Shown: in pieces, positions 46,630-55,773 of the stretch
Layout of the letters: each line of letters begins with the position of its first letter
Position numbering within the stretch: position 1 is the stretch's first letter
Translations under genes and position numbers: made by a program
Assembly: GCA_009844085.1 (NCBI GenBank)
Contig: VYCF01000055.1
Location: 54,585-118,584 of the forward strand
From: Gammaproteobacteria bacterium
GTDB taxonomy: Bacteria > Pseudomonadota > Gammaproteobacteria > Pseudomonadales > Pseudohongiellaceae
Direction: 5' to 3'
Length of the DNA: 64,000 nucleotides
The notes under the pieces: generated by a model
The model's input: only the letters and a program-made list of their open reading frames with translations
Told to the model about the DNA's origin: nothing
The model's database searches: none

Positions 46630-47640
46630 ATGAAAAACAGCTTGCTCATTATCGCATTACTGGCGGTTTTCAGCTCCATCTCCTACGCCTTCCTGGAGTT
46701 GCGCGACGAAAATGCGCGGCTTGAGGCGGATGTTTCCGACTATCAGCGGCAATTGCGCGAACAGACCGGGATCGCCGACGAGCGCAGGCGGGAATTGTCG
46801 CAGCGTGCGGGCGAACTGCAACAACAACTCGCGGAAGCCAGAAACCAGTTGGTCAGCCTGGGCGACGAACTGGCGGAAACCCGCGAGATGATCAACCCGG
46901 ATTACGAGCGTCTGTTGCGGCGGGCGCGGGAAGAGGCCGCCAGGGAGCAACAGGCGGCGCAAACCACCGGCGCGGCGCGGGCGATGTCGGTGGACCCCGA
47001 AACCGCGCGCGCGGTCGCGGCTGCCCGGGTGCCGGAGTTGTACGGCGAATTCATGTCCGAACTCGGACTCGACCCCGACGAGCAGGAACAGGTGATGTCC
47101 GCCCTGGTGGATTTCGAGTCAATGCGCTCACAATTGCGCGCCGACCTGCTCGCCGGCAACCTGACCCCGCAACAGGCGCTGGACCTCTTCGGCGCCGATG
47201 CCCTGAGCAGGAACCTGGCCAATCTGCTCGGCGGCGATCAACTGGCCGAATTGCAGCAATACAACAATTTTCTCAATCGCGACTCGGCGCGCCTGATCTA
47301 CGGCGAGACGCTGTCGCGCATGGGCGCCGCATTGAGCGGCGATGCGCAGCAACTCGCCTTGCAGACCCTGCTCGATCAACTCTATTCGGAAGCGAACAAC
47401 TACGGCGCCCTGGTGGGCCCCGACGGCAGCATGCGGACCGCGTACAACAACCAGCTCGAGGCCTACGACCGCGCCCGGCAGCAATTGCAGGGCGAACTGA
47501 ACCCGGAACAGATGAACCAGCTCGACCGCTTTCTCGACTCCCGCCGCAACGGCGTGGACGTAGTGCTAGAAGCCAGCGTCGAAGATGGCGGCCTGCGTCT
47601 GCGCAACGAACGCGTAGCCGCCGAGAACCTGCCGAACTGA
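46630..47640 (+). CDS. membrane-anchored coiled-coil protein, unknown
   Basis: 336 residues from ATG 46630. N-terminal hydrophobic helix (NSLLIIALLAVFSSISYAF) acts as an anchor or uncleaved signal. A coiled coil follows (about 25-95: LRDENARLEADVSDYQRQL, AGELQQQLAEARNQL), then a helical Gln/Leu-rich domain with two EF-hand-free repeats of the type LxPDEQEQVMSALVDFES and LNPEQMNQLDRFLDSRRNG. These resemble Spy/CpxP-like helical segments only loosely. No family recognised. Divergent from putA; gap to the convergent PIN gene is 11 nt. Confidence 0.65.
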   Translation: MKNSLLIIALLAVFSSISYAFLELRDENARLEADVSDYQRQLREQTGIADERRRELSQRAGELQQQLAEARNQLVSLGDELAETREMINPDYERLLRRAREEAAREQQAAQTTGAARAMSVDPETARAVAAARVPELYGEFMSELGLDPDEQEQVMSALVDFESMRSQLRADLLAGNLTPQQALDLFGADALSRNLANLLGGDQLAELQQYNNFLNRDSARLIYGETLSRMGAALSGDAQQLALQTLLDQLYSEANNYGALVGPDGSMRTAYNNQLEAYDRARQQLQGELNPEQMNQLDRFLDSRRNGVDVVLEASVEDGGLRLRNERVAAENLPN

Positions 47641-47651
47641 TAAATCCAGGG

Positions 47652-48074
47652 CTAACCGCTTACGCGATCGAGTTCCGCCAAAGCCGCGGCCGGAGAGACA
47701 ATCCGGATATCGTCCACATGGCCCAGGGCGAGCATGTCCGACTTGTCTCCCGACACGATCAGATTCGCATTTCCGGCTATCGCGGACGCAAGTATCGGAT
47801 TGTCGGCGGGGTCAGGCGAAAGCTCGCATTCGGGCAACTCGGAGACCGACGTTCCGACCGTCTCCAGGTTGTCGATCAGATCCTGCGCTTCCTCGGGCGT
47901 GATGTATGGCCGCAGTCTTTCGCGTGATAGAACATTCCGCAGCTCGTCAAGCTGATATTCGGACGTCACAAGCGCCATGTCGCCGCGCTTGACCGCGGAG
48001 AGAAGTTGTCCGGGCGGGCCGGAGCTTGAGATTAGAGCGCTAACAAGGACATTGGTATCGAGGACGACTCGCAC
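47652..48074 (-). CDS. PIN-domain toxin of a type II toxin-antitoxin pair
   Basis: 140 residues. PIN ribonuclease fold with acidic residues in the usual places: Asp6 (VVLDTNVLVSALIS), Glu in SEYQLDELRNVLSRERL, Asp in DPADNPILASAIAG and Asp in VSGDKSDMLAL. Belongs to the COG1569-like group of putative PIN toxins. The upstream gene in the same direction encodes a short RHH-like protein, the usual antitoxin-then-toxin order, with a 54-nt gap. Confidence 0.85.
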   Translation of the reverse strand: MRVVLDTNVLVSALISSSGPPGQLLSAVKRGDMALVTSEYQLDELRNVLSRERLRPYITPEEAQDLIDNLETVGTSVSELPECELSPDPADNPILASAIAGNANLIVSGDKSDMLALGHVDDIRIVSPAAALAELDRVSG

Positions 48075-48128
48075 TGGAACTTCCGGGTTTGGGTTTTCCT
48101 ATATTTAGGCGTCGGTCAGAAATTTGCA

Positions 48129-48365
48129 TTAAGAATGACCCGCGCGTACTTGTGCCACCGCCTCATCGACGAGAGTCTGGGCCTCGTCTGGAGAAAGCCC
48201 CTTGTTTCGTTCCCAGACCGATTCGAGTGTCTCCCAAAATATCGCCTGCCGTACCGCGCGGTCGACGAATCGCGACAAATCTCCCTTCTTGCCGCCGGTT
48301 CTGGCAAGGTAGCTCCTTACGGAACGATCCGTATCATCGGAAATGACGAGATTCCAGCGTGTCAT
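48129..48365 (-). CDS. ribbon-helix-helix-like antitoxin
   Basis: 78 residues from ATG 48365, with GAGGG upstream; a start 12 codons earlier would run through the putative operator. TRWNLVISDDTDRSVRSYLA then KKGDLSRFVDRAVRQAIFWETL looks like a strand-helix-helix DNA-binding domain followed by a helical toxin-binding tail rich in acidic residues. Partner of the PIN protein downstream. Confidence 0.7.
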   Translation of the reverse strand: MTRWNLVISDDTDRSVRSYLARTGGKKGDLSRFVDRAVRQAIFWETLESVWERNKGLSPDEAQTLVDEAVAQVRAGHS

Positions 48366-48375
48366 GTCGGCCCTC

Positions 48376-48403
48376 TTTTGTGTATAAGCGCATAAGCACA
48401 AAA
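48376..48403. promoter_or_regulatory. candidate antitoxin operator (inverted repeat)
   Basis: TTTTGTG (48376-48382) and CACAAAA (48397-48403) are reverse complements around 14 nt that hold a tandem ATAAGCGC/ATAAGCAC pair. It lies 10 nt upstream of the antitoxin start, where RHH antitoxins usually bind to repress their own operon. Confidence 0.4.
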
Positions 48404-48610
48404 TCAGATTCTAGATGAGACATCCAGAATTGTCACCATTTATCAGCAATTCTCATTTTGGCGATAGTTGCCGATGACGGTCATTCTGCGCATAGCCAAG
48501 AATCAATAGCCTGGGTGTTCGATTGTAAACTGAAATTTTTTCTTGCTTGCAATCCGGCGCGCAACCGCCCGATAATTTCTGTCTGTCCCAAGAATAACGA
48601 GGTGCTTGGA

Positions 48611-50275
48611 ATGTCGGATTTTGACCACACGGTCACTCCAGATGGATATTCAAATTTGTATGGATACGGAATACCGGATTTGAATAAGGCGTTGGGTTTG
48701 AATATCAATCGAGACGATCTGCAAAAGCTGAAGGAATCTGAATACAACAACAACGTTTCCTTGAATGCCCTGAACGCATTGGAAGCGTGGAAAGCTGGTT
48801 ATACTGGAAAAGGCGTGAAGATCGGAATTTTTGATACAGATTCTGGCTTTGATTCGGATGCATTAAGTCATGAATTTTCAAATGTTGACTTATTCTCCCC
48901 AGAATTGGTAGATGATGGAGATCATGGATTTGTAGTTGCGCAATATATAGTTGCCAAAAATCATCTTCCTGAATCTCTTGGTGGGAGTGGTGAGAAGTCT
49001 GAAATTGGCTCGGATACACAGAGAGACGTAACAGGCGTTGCTTTTGATTCAGAGTTATATGTAGCAGCAGCAGATTTGCACTTGATAGGCGTTCATGATG
49101 ATGATTTAACTGCTCCACAATTTCAATGGTTTGCTGACAATGGTATTGATGTAATTAATTGGTCTGGCACTCAACGATCCATCACTAATGAAGATCATTA
49201 CAATGCGCTAAAAATTGCACACGAAAACGGAATTATTGTTGTTATTGCAGCTGGAAATAATGGCTTGGGAATGGATGCAAGAAGACAGGGCAATAATACT
49301 TTGGACTTTGCAAAAGAATTTGACAATATCATTATCGTTTCAGCTTTAACGCCAAATCATCCATTAGAGTTATATGGCTTTAGCAACAATGCCGGTGACT
49401 TGGAGCATAACCATTTTGCAATAGTGGAAGATTACAGCAATGCTTACTTCCCATCCGGGGAATATGAAAAGAACGTATCTGGGACTTCTTTAGCCGCCCC
49501 CTATCTTGCCGGTGCGGTTGCCTTGATAATTCAAAAATTGAGAGATGAAGGAAAATACGATTTTGAAGGAGATTACAAACAAGTTATTGAATTGCTAAAA
49601 AGTTCAGCAAGTTTTGAGGTTGATGCGCCACTACCTGTTGTAGAAACAATAACACTTTCTAGCGGTAGCACTACGGTTTTTAATGCTGCCCACGATCATA
49701 GGGACCAATACGTTAATTTGGTTGTAGATGAAAACGAGCCTATTGTATCTTTCTCGGTAGAAGACATAAATAGAGATTCAAATTCATTTGAAATCGAAAT
49801 ACAAGCGAAAAGATTGTGGGTGCTTAATTTTGACGGAGAAGTTCATCTGCCAGGAAATTTGGTACTTAAGCATGAAAACGATCCCGTTATAGAAGATGCA
49901 ATAGAGATAATTTACACAATCAATCCTAATCTTCTGGAAAATGTTGGGTCTCCGGAATCTGAAACGGTGGCCTTGATAGGTCAAACTGTTTCTTTACTGA
50001 AAAACACGCACGACGTTCATGTTGAGGTAGCAAATATTCTTTATGGCGGCAATGTCAAAAAGCTATTGCAACATCAAGTGAATGTGGTATACGGAATTTC
50101 CCCTGAAGAATCCGGTCAGATAATCGACGATTTGATTTCTTCTGGCAAATTCACGGAATCCAGCCTATTCAATTTCATCACTGATTCCGCTGCGGTTGAA
50201 GCAGAAATTGACTCTGGTAATCTTGGTTCGTTCGGTGATTCATCTTGGGTCCTCTATCAAAATTTTGATATGTGA
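48611..50275 (+). CDS. S8 family serine peptidase (subtilase), AT-rich, no signal peptide
   Basis: 554 residues from ATG 48611 (GAGG 9 nt upstream); the upstream in-frame extension has no family likeness. Catalytic triad visible: Asp75 (IGIFDTDSGFD), His105 (DGDHGFVVAQYI) and Ser293 (VSGTSLAAPYLAGA), with oxyanion Asn in VVIAAGNNG. Residues about 340-554 form an unrecognised C-terminal region. No N-terminal signal peptide, so it acts in the cytoplasm or is exported by a non-Sec route. Base composition is far more AT-rich than neighbours, a sign of transfer. Subtilases of this kind occur as toxins, processing enzymes and defence effectors; none can be chosen. Confidence 0.85.
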   Translation: MSDFDHTVTPDGYSNLYGYGIPDLNKALGLNINRDDLQKLKESEYNNNVSLNALNALEAWKAGYTGKGVKIGIFDTDSGFDSDALSHEFSNVDLFSPELVDDGDHGFVVAQYIVAKNHLPESLGGSGEKSEIGSDTQRDVTGVAFDSELYVAAADLHLIGVHDDDLTAPQFQWFADNGIDVINWSGTQRSITNEDHYNALKIAHENGIIVVIAAGNNGLGMDARRQGNNTLDFAKEFDNIIIVSALTPNHPLELYGFSNNAGDLEHNHFAIVEDYSNAYFPSGEYEKNVSGTSLAAPYLAGAVALIIQKLRDEGKYDFEGDYKQVIELLKSSASFEVDAPLPVVETITLSSGSTTVFNAAHDHRDQYVNLVVDENEPIVSFSVEDINRDSNSFEIEIQAKRLWVLNFDGEVHLPGNLVLKHENDPVIEDAIEIIYTINPNLLENVGSPESETVALIGQTVSLLKNTHDVHVEVANILYGGNVKKLLQHQVNVVYGISPEESGQIIDDLISSGKFTESSLFNFITDSAAVEAEIDSGNLGSFGDSSWVLYQNFDM

Positions 50276-50619
50276 GCGCAATTCAGGTTCATCTTCGCCG
50301 GGCTCGCTCAGCGAACAGATACTTGCGGTGTTGGCCGATTCCATGCCTGCATTGAAGATTAGGTGTCCTGACCCATCGAAATCAGGGACTACCGCAGACA
50401 TGCTTGAGCGAAAGGAATCGAAATAGTCAACGAAATTTCGATAAAGGTCAGAGATTCCTAGACCGGGTTGGCATCAGTGGCGAAGAATGCCAATCAAATT
50501 CACGAGCGCAGGCTCGCAAAACAGGCCGTCGGAAACAACCGCTGGCAATGTTTAGCGTCAAGGACGGACGCTGGGAACCTCAAGATATTCAAGTAAAGTA
50601 AATTAGCGCTGTTATACGG
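50276..50619. other. gap without a convincing gene between convergent island genes
   Basis: 344 nt. A 65-codon open frame starting at TTG 50404 lacks a ribosome site, has no recognisable protein features and is preceded by several stops in the same frame. It may be decayed sequence. No terminator hairpin with U-run was recognised. Confidence 0.5.
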
Positions 50620-51693
50620 TTATTCGCATTCAAATTCACAAAGCAGTTTATACGCTTCATTGAGCTTTTCTACCGTCTCATCCATATTTACCTTGCCATC
50701 ATCATCCATTGGCAACCAATAGTCTTTTTCTTTAGATTCCGCGATTACCATCCAAGCGCCATTGCCCCATCTGGCTGGTCTCTCCAACTTACCGCTCCAT
50801 CTGCTAGTTTTCGCGTGCTCCATAAGTGATTGGTGGAACTTGTTTCGAACTTTACTCCGATTTTTGCGAACCTCGCCAACCTTTAAGGCAAGAAAATGCC
50901 TTCCTGTTTTGTCCCACTTCTTAACTAATAGAAGATGTACACTGAATAACCCGACTGTATGCCAGATGCCAAATCTGGATTCGCCGCCACCTCGATTGTT
51001 TACAAAATCCCAGTAGATTTTTTCTTTTTCCTCTACAATTATTTTTTCCATATTCTTATGCAATTCGCTATAGAAACCCTCCCAGGCAAGCTTAGAATCT
51101 TTCCAATCTTTTAGAGGAGTTAGGTATTTTTGATAGAGATCATCTCTTGACTTCAAGCGCTGATAAAAATCACTCAAGATTGAATCATTGGTCTCATTCG
51201 CACCTGTCTCCAGCACCCGGAGAAGGTCATTCCGCGAATAGACGACATATTTACTAATTCTAGCTTCGCGTTTGGCTTCAGGTAATATTTCTCCTGTCTT
51301 CAAATACACGAGCAAAAGATTAGATTCAGGGTATTCCTTTTTAATGGTTTCACGGTACTGTTCTAACTGTCCTTTACGCGCAGTAGAATCAGTCTTATCT
51401 TCGATAACGAGCGCGTATTTCTGATCCCCAATCTTGATTCGCACTAAAACATCAATATACTTGTATTGCTGTTCAATCTCGACTTGAAGGGCGGTCGCTT
51501 CCTTGAAAGGGTTATTGTCAAACTTCCTACCAATGCTCTTGAGAAACTCCGTTGCAGTTCGATGCAAAGCGGGATCCAAAGCGGGATCCACTGTTGCATA
51601 TTTGTGATCGGCCCACTGGATAAGCCAGCACAAGAAAGCGTCTTGCGACAGTTCACTTGTTGCGTAATCAAATAGATTTGGCCTTTTCGTCAT
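50620..51693 (-). CDS. PD-(D/E)XK nuclease-superfamily protein
   Basis: 357 residues. N-terminus NLFDYATSELSQDAFLCWLIQWA, then a nuclease core: Glu in VEIEQQYKYIDVLVRI (acidic Asp in YIDV) followed by Glu-Asp-Lys in ALVIEDKTDS, the (D/E)-x-K half of the motif, and QLEQYRETIKKEYPES. This layout fits the PDDEXK_4-type family, often found as solitary genes in variable genome regions. A 13-bp direct duplication encodes the repeated DPALDPAL near residue 37. AT-rich like the subtilase it converges with. Role unknown; restriction or other defence is plausible. Confidence 0.72.
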   Translation of the reverse strand: MTKRPNLFDYATSELSQDAFLCWLIQWADHKYATVDPALDPALHRTATEFLKSIGRKFDNNPFKEATALQVEIEQQYKYIDVLVRIKIGDQKYALVIEDKTDSTARKGQLEQYRETIKKEYPESNLLLVYLKTGEILPEAKREARISKYVVYSRNDLLRVLETGANETNDSILSDFYQRLKSRDDLYQKYLTPLKDWKDSKLAWEGFYSELHKNMEKIIVEEKEKIYWDFVNNRGGGESRFGIWHTVGLFSVHLLLVKKWDKTGRHFLALKVGEVRKNRSKVRNKFHQSLMEHAKTSRWSGKLERPARWGNGAWMVIAESKEKDYWLPMDDDGKVNMDETVEKLNEAYKLLCEFECE

Positions 51694-51877
51694 TGTGGCG
51701 CAATGCTCCTACCCCGAGTATTGTGTGAATGAATATGTGGACGGATGGTATCACGACATTCACGATGGGGTGTGCGAGGGCGCTAACTGCGGACCTTCAA
51801 ATTCGAACGGGCCAAAGCGCCCCCAAAAACTGCTAAGATTCGAACCCGAATCGCAAATGCGTCACCGGAGTAACTCA

Positions 51878-54847
51878 ATGACTGTCTTGTCCCATAGCTC
51901 GCGGTATCTCCTGTTTGGTCTCGGACTGCTGGCGCTGGCCGCCTGCGGCGATCCGGCCTCGGCGCCGGAATCTTCCGCTACGGACACGGAAGCCGGCGCC
52001 GCCTCGCTGGGCTATACCCGCGTCAACGAGCCCAATCCGCTCGATCAGATGGACACGCACATCTTTCGGCTCGACAACGGACTGCTCGTTTATCTGACCG
52101 AGAATCACGAAGAACCTCGCTTCTATGCCGAGATCGCGGTGCGGGCGGGCAGCAAGCACGACCCGGCCGACGCCACCGGCCTGGCGCATTACCTCGAGCA
52201 TCTGCTATTCAAGGGCAATCGCAATCTGGGCTCGCTCGACTACGAAGCCGAGGCGCCCCATCTCCAGCGCATCGTCGAGTTGTACGAAGAACATTTCGCG
52301 ACCGAGGATCCGCAGCAGCGCGCCGCCATCTATGCGGAGATAAACGCCACGGCCCAGGAGGCGGCGCAATACGCGGTTCCCAATGAAATCGACAAGCTCT
52401 ACAACAGCATGGGCGCCACCGGCCTCAATGCTCATACTTCCAACGAGGAAACCGTCTATCGGGTCGGTCTGCCTTCCAACCGGCTGCGGCAATGGGCGGA
52501 AATCGAATCGGATCGCTTCGTCAATCCGGTGTTCCGACTGTTCCACACCGAACTCGAAATCGTCTACGAGGAGAAAAACCGCTCTCTGGACAATCGCGGG
52601 TTCATCATCTATACCGCCCTGAACGAGTTGCTGTTTCCGGTTCATCCTTACGGCCAGCAGCCCACCATCGGCACCGTCGATCATCTGAAGAATCCTTCCC
52701 TGGTCTATATTCAGGATTATTTCGACACCTGGTACGTGCCGAACAACATGGGCATCTTCATCAGCGGCGATATCGACATTCCCTCGACGATCGAACTGAT
52801 CGCCGAAAAGTTTGGCCATTGGGAGCCGCGCGAACTGCCCGAAACGGGACCCTGGAACGATCCGCCGCTCGACGGCGAGCGCCGGGGCACGGTGCAATAT
52901 CCCGGCGAGGAGCAGGTCCAGATCGCCTTTCCAACGGCGCCGTACGGCGATCCCGACATGGAGGCCCTGATTCTCGTCGACATGATTCTCGACAATCGCA
53001 CCGCCGGACTCATCAACCTCAATCTGAACCAGCAGCAACAGGTGGCCCAGGCGGGCTCGTCGCCGGCTTTTCTGAACGATGCCGGTTATCAGTTATTGTG
53101 GGGCGTGCCCAAGCAGGACCAGACCCTGGAAGAGGTCGAGCGATTGCTGATCGATCAAATCGAAATCATCAAGTCCGGCGAGTTCGAGGACTGGATCATC
53201 GCCGCCATCGTCAACGATTTCGCGAAGAACGAAAAAGCCGGCCTTGAGTCCAACAACGCCCGGGTCGTGCGCATGCGCGATTCCTTCATTCGCGGAGTCG
53301 ACTGGGACTACCGAGTCGCCGAACTCGATCGCATGAGCGGCTTGACCCGCACTGACGTGGTCGAAGTCGCCAACCGCTATTTCGGCGGCGAATTCGTTGC
53401 CGTACACCAGGTCAACGCGCAACACGAAGTGCCGCCGGTGGAAAAACCCGTCATCGATCCGGTTGAGATCGATCCCACCCGCCAGTCGGATTTCGCTTCC
53501 CGAATCCTGGCGATGGAAGCCGCCCCGATCGAGCCGGTATTCGTCGAGCAGGACCGGGATTACCGCATCCTCGATCTCACTGAAGGCGTGCAATTGTATT
53601 ACGCGCCGAATCCGCTCAATGACCTGTTCGCCTTCTCGGTCAGCGTCGATGCGGGTTCGGAGGAAAACGGCAGGTTGAGCCTGGCTGCGGCGTTGATGGA
53701 CGTGGCCGGCAGCGCTTCCATGAGCAATGAGGATCTGCAGAAGGAATGGTATCGAATGGGCAGCGAGTTCGGCTTCCGGGTGGGCGAGAATTCCTCGAGT
53801 TTCAGATTGACCGGGCTCGACGATCAATTCGAGGACAGCCTGGCGCTGATGCTGGAACTCGTGCGCACGCCGGTTTCCGACGAGAACACGCTGGCGCAAC
53901 TGAAAGGCATCATCCTGAAATCACGGGAGGACCAGAAGCAGTCGCCGCCGGCCATCGCCCGGGCGCTGTACCTGTACAACCGCTATGGCGAGGAATCGCC
54001 CATGCTCGAATCGCTCACCAGCGAGGAGATCATGCAGTCCGGTCTCGAGGAATTGCTGGCCCTGCCCGCGGACTTGCTGGACTACGAGCAGACCATTGCC
54101 TATACCGGTTCGCTGCCGCTGGAGGACGTGGCCGAAATCGTGCGCCGCCACTTGCAACCCGACGCTGATTTGCAGGAGCCGCCGGAGTATCGTTTCCGAC
54201 AGGTGCGCGAAATCGAGGAGACCGAACTCTACGTGGTCGATCAGCAAACTGCCCAGGCCCAGGTGCGGATCGAGTTCGCCGACGGCGTCTACGACGAAAG
54301 CGACAGCGTACTGTCTTCGCTGTATACGAGCTATTTCGGCAGCGGCATGTCCAGCGTGGTGTTCCAGGAATTGCGCGAAGCGCGGGCGTTGGCGTACTCG
54401 GCCTCGGCGCGTTACGCCCAGGGCGGCCGCCTGAACGACCAGAACCTCATGCTCGGCGCGATCGGCACCCAGACCGACAAGACCGCTGAAGCATTGACCG
54501 CCTTCATCGACTTGATCGACAACATGCCCGTCGCCGAAGAGCGCCTCGATGAGGCGGTAAACTCCACGCTCAACCGCTATCGCACTTCCAAGCTCAGTTT
54601 CCGGGAAGTGATCGGGGCCGTGCGCGCCTGGGAGCGGCTCGGCCTCGAAGGCGATCCGCGGCGTCAGCGCTATGCGGAATTGCAGCAGGCAGGCATGGGC
54701 GACCTGCTGGAATTCCAGCGGGAGCATGTCAGGGACCGGGACAAGCTGATTTCCATCGTCGGCGACCTTTCCGTCATCGATGTGGCGGAACTTGAACAGT
54801 TCGGCCGGGTCCAAGAGGTCCAGGTGGAAGATCTGTTCGTAGACTGA
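51878..54847 (+). CDS. M16 family zinc metallopeptidase lipoprotein
   Basis: 989 residues from ATG 51878, with GGAG 8 nt upstream; an ATG at 51857 is in frame but less well placed. Lipoprotein signal YLLFGLGLLALAAC with lipobox Cys. Two M16 repeats: the first holds the inverted zinc motif HYLEH (104-108) and the downstream Glu (EIVYEEKNR, about 231); the second, starting near 560, lacks HxxEH, as is normal for the partner half. The YFGSGMSSVVFQELREARALAYS segment is typical. Degrades or processes peptides in the periplasm. Sits 5 nt before the ABC/FG-GAP operon. Confidence 0.9.
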   Translation: MTVLSHSSRYLLFGLGLLALAACGDPASAPESSATDTEAGAASLGYTRVNEPNPLDQMDTHIFRLDNGLLVYLTENHEEPRFYAEIAVRAGSKHDPADATGLAHYLEHLLFKGNRNLGSLDYEAEAPHLQRIVELYEEHFATEDPQQRAAIYAEINATAQEAAQYAVPNEIDKLYNSMGATGLNAHTSNEETVYRVGLPSNRLRQWAEIESDRFVNPVFRLFHTELEIVYEEKNRSLDNRGFIIYTALNELLFPVHPYGQQPTIGTVDHLKNPSLVYIQDYFDTWYVPNNMGIFISGDIDIPSTIELIAEKFGHWEPRELPETGPWNDPPLDGERRGTVQYPGEEQVQIAFPTAPYGDPDMEALILVDMILDNRTAGLINLNLNQQQQVAQAGSSPAFLNDAGYQLLWGVPKQDQTLEEVERLLIDQIEIIKSGEFEDWIIAAIVNDFAKNEKAGLESNNARVVRMRDSFIRGVDWDYRVAELDRMSGLTRTDVVEVANRYFGGEFVAVHQVNAQHEVPPVEKPVIDPVEIDPTRQSDFASRILAMEAAPIEPVFVEQDRDYRILDLTEGVQLYYAPNPLNDLFAFSVSVDAGSEENGRLSLAAALMDVAGSASMSNEDLQKEWYRMGSEFGFRVGENSSSFRLTGLDDQFEDSLALMLELVRTPVSDENTLAQLKGIILKSREDQKQSPPAIARALYLYNRYGEESPMLESLTSEEIMQSGLEELLALPADLLDYEQTIAYTGSLPLEDVAEIVRRHLQPDADLQEPPEYRFRQVREIEETELYVVDQQTAQAQVRIEFADGVYDESDSVLSSLYTSYFGSGMSSVVFQELREARALAYSASARYAQGGRLNDQNLMLGAIGTQTDKTAEALTAFIDLIDNMPVAEERLDEAVNSTLNRYRTSKLSFREVIGAVRAWERLGLEGDPRRQRYAELQQAGMGDLLEFQREHVRDRDKLISIVGDLSVIDVAELEQFGRVQEVQVEDLFVD

Positions 54848-54852
54848 GTCTC

Positions 54853-55773
54853 GTGAATGCAAGTGAACCCGCATTGCGCGTGCGCGGGCTGCGCAAGCGT
54901 TATGGCGACGTGGCCGTATTGCACGGCGTCGACCTTGAATTGCCCGCCGAGGCGGTGTTCGGTCTCGTCGGGCTGAACGGCTCGGGCAAGACCACGACCA
55001 TCGAATGCACGCTCGGGCTGCAAGGCTTCCAGGAAGGGGAAGTGTCGGTGCTCGGGCGCGGCCCCGCCGAGCTTTTTCGCCTGCAAGGCGATGTCGTGGC
55101 GATCTTCGACAGCCCCAGCGTGCCGCCGCATCTGACGGTGCGGCAATGTCTCGAACACGCGCGGCTGCTTTCACCGCGGCCGCGGCGCGCTTGCGCCGAA
55201 GTCGAGCGTCTGCTCGGCATCGAAAACTATACGCGTTATCGCATCCGGCAATTGTCGCTCGGCAATCGACGGCGCGTTTCGATCGCCCAGGCCCTGCTTG
55301 GCGAACCGCGGCTGATTTTGCTCGACGAGCCGTTCAACGGTCTCGATGCCGGCGGAGTCGACCAGGTGCTCGATCTGATCGCGGAACTGAACCGGGAAAC
55401 GGGCGCAAGTTTCCTTTTGTCCAGCCACCAGTTGCCATACCTGGAACGTGTTTGCAGTCATGTCGCCGTCCTGCACGAAGGCCGCATCGCCGCTTCGGGC
55501 GGATTGCGCGACCTGCTGGCGGATTCGGGTTCTCGCATCGTCCTGCATAGCACGCAAAGCGGGCTCGCCATGCAGCTGCTCGAAAACGACAGCCGCGTAA
55601 CGGATCTTGAGCGATTGTCGTCTACTCATCTGAAAATGCGCCTGCGCGAATGGAACAGCGAACAACTCGTGTCATTTCTGGTGGAGCACAAGGTGCCGGT
55701 CTGCGAACTGATCCGGCAACGCGCCTCGCTTGACAATTTCTTCCGCGAGCTGACCGCCGGAGGCGATTCGTGA
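54853..55773 (+). CDS. ABC transporter ATP-binding protein (ABC-2 type)
   Basis: 306 residues from GTG 54853, 5 nt after the M16 gene. Walker A GLNGSGKTTTIECTL, signature-like QLSLGNRRRVSIAQALL, Walker B LILLDEPFNGLD, switch LSSHQLPYLERV, then a C-terminal regulatory region. The signature is LSLGN rather than LSGGQ. Partner of the permease encoded 4 nt overlapping downstream. DrrA/CcmA-like exporters usually pump drugs, lipids or polymers. Confidence 0.9.
   Translation: MNASEPALRVRGLRKRYGDVAVLHGVDLELPAEAVFGLVGLNGSGKTTTIECTLGLQGFQEGEVSVLGRGPAELFRLQGDVVAIFDSPSVPPHLTVRQCLEHARLLSPRPRRACAEVERLLGIENYTRYRIRQLSLGNRRRVSIAQALLGEPRLILLDEPFNGLDAGGVDQVLDLIAELNRETGASFLLSSHQLPYLERVCSHVAVLHEGRIAASGGLRDLLADSGSRIVLHSTQSGLAMQLLENDSRVTDLERLSSTHLKMRLREWNSEQLVSFLVEHKVPVCELIRQRASLDNFFRELTAGGDS

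Noticed and set aside
48458..48610. Upstream extension of the subtilase
   Set aside because: The extension carries no signal peptide or conserved sequence, and a better ribosome site precedes ATG 48611.
50404..50601. A 65-codon open frame in the island gap
   Set aside because: No ribosome site, no recognisable motif, and low-complexity basic composition.
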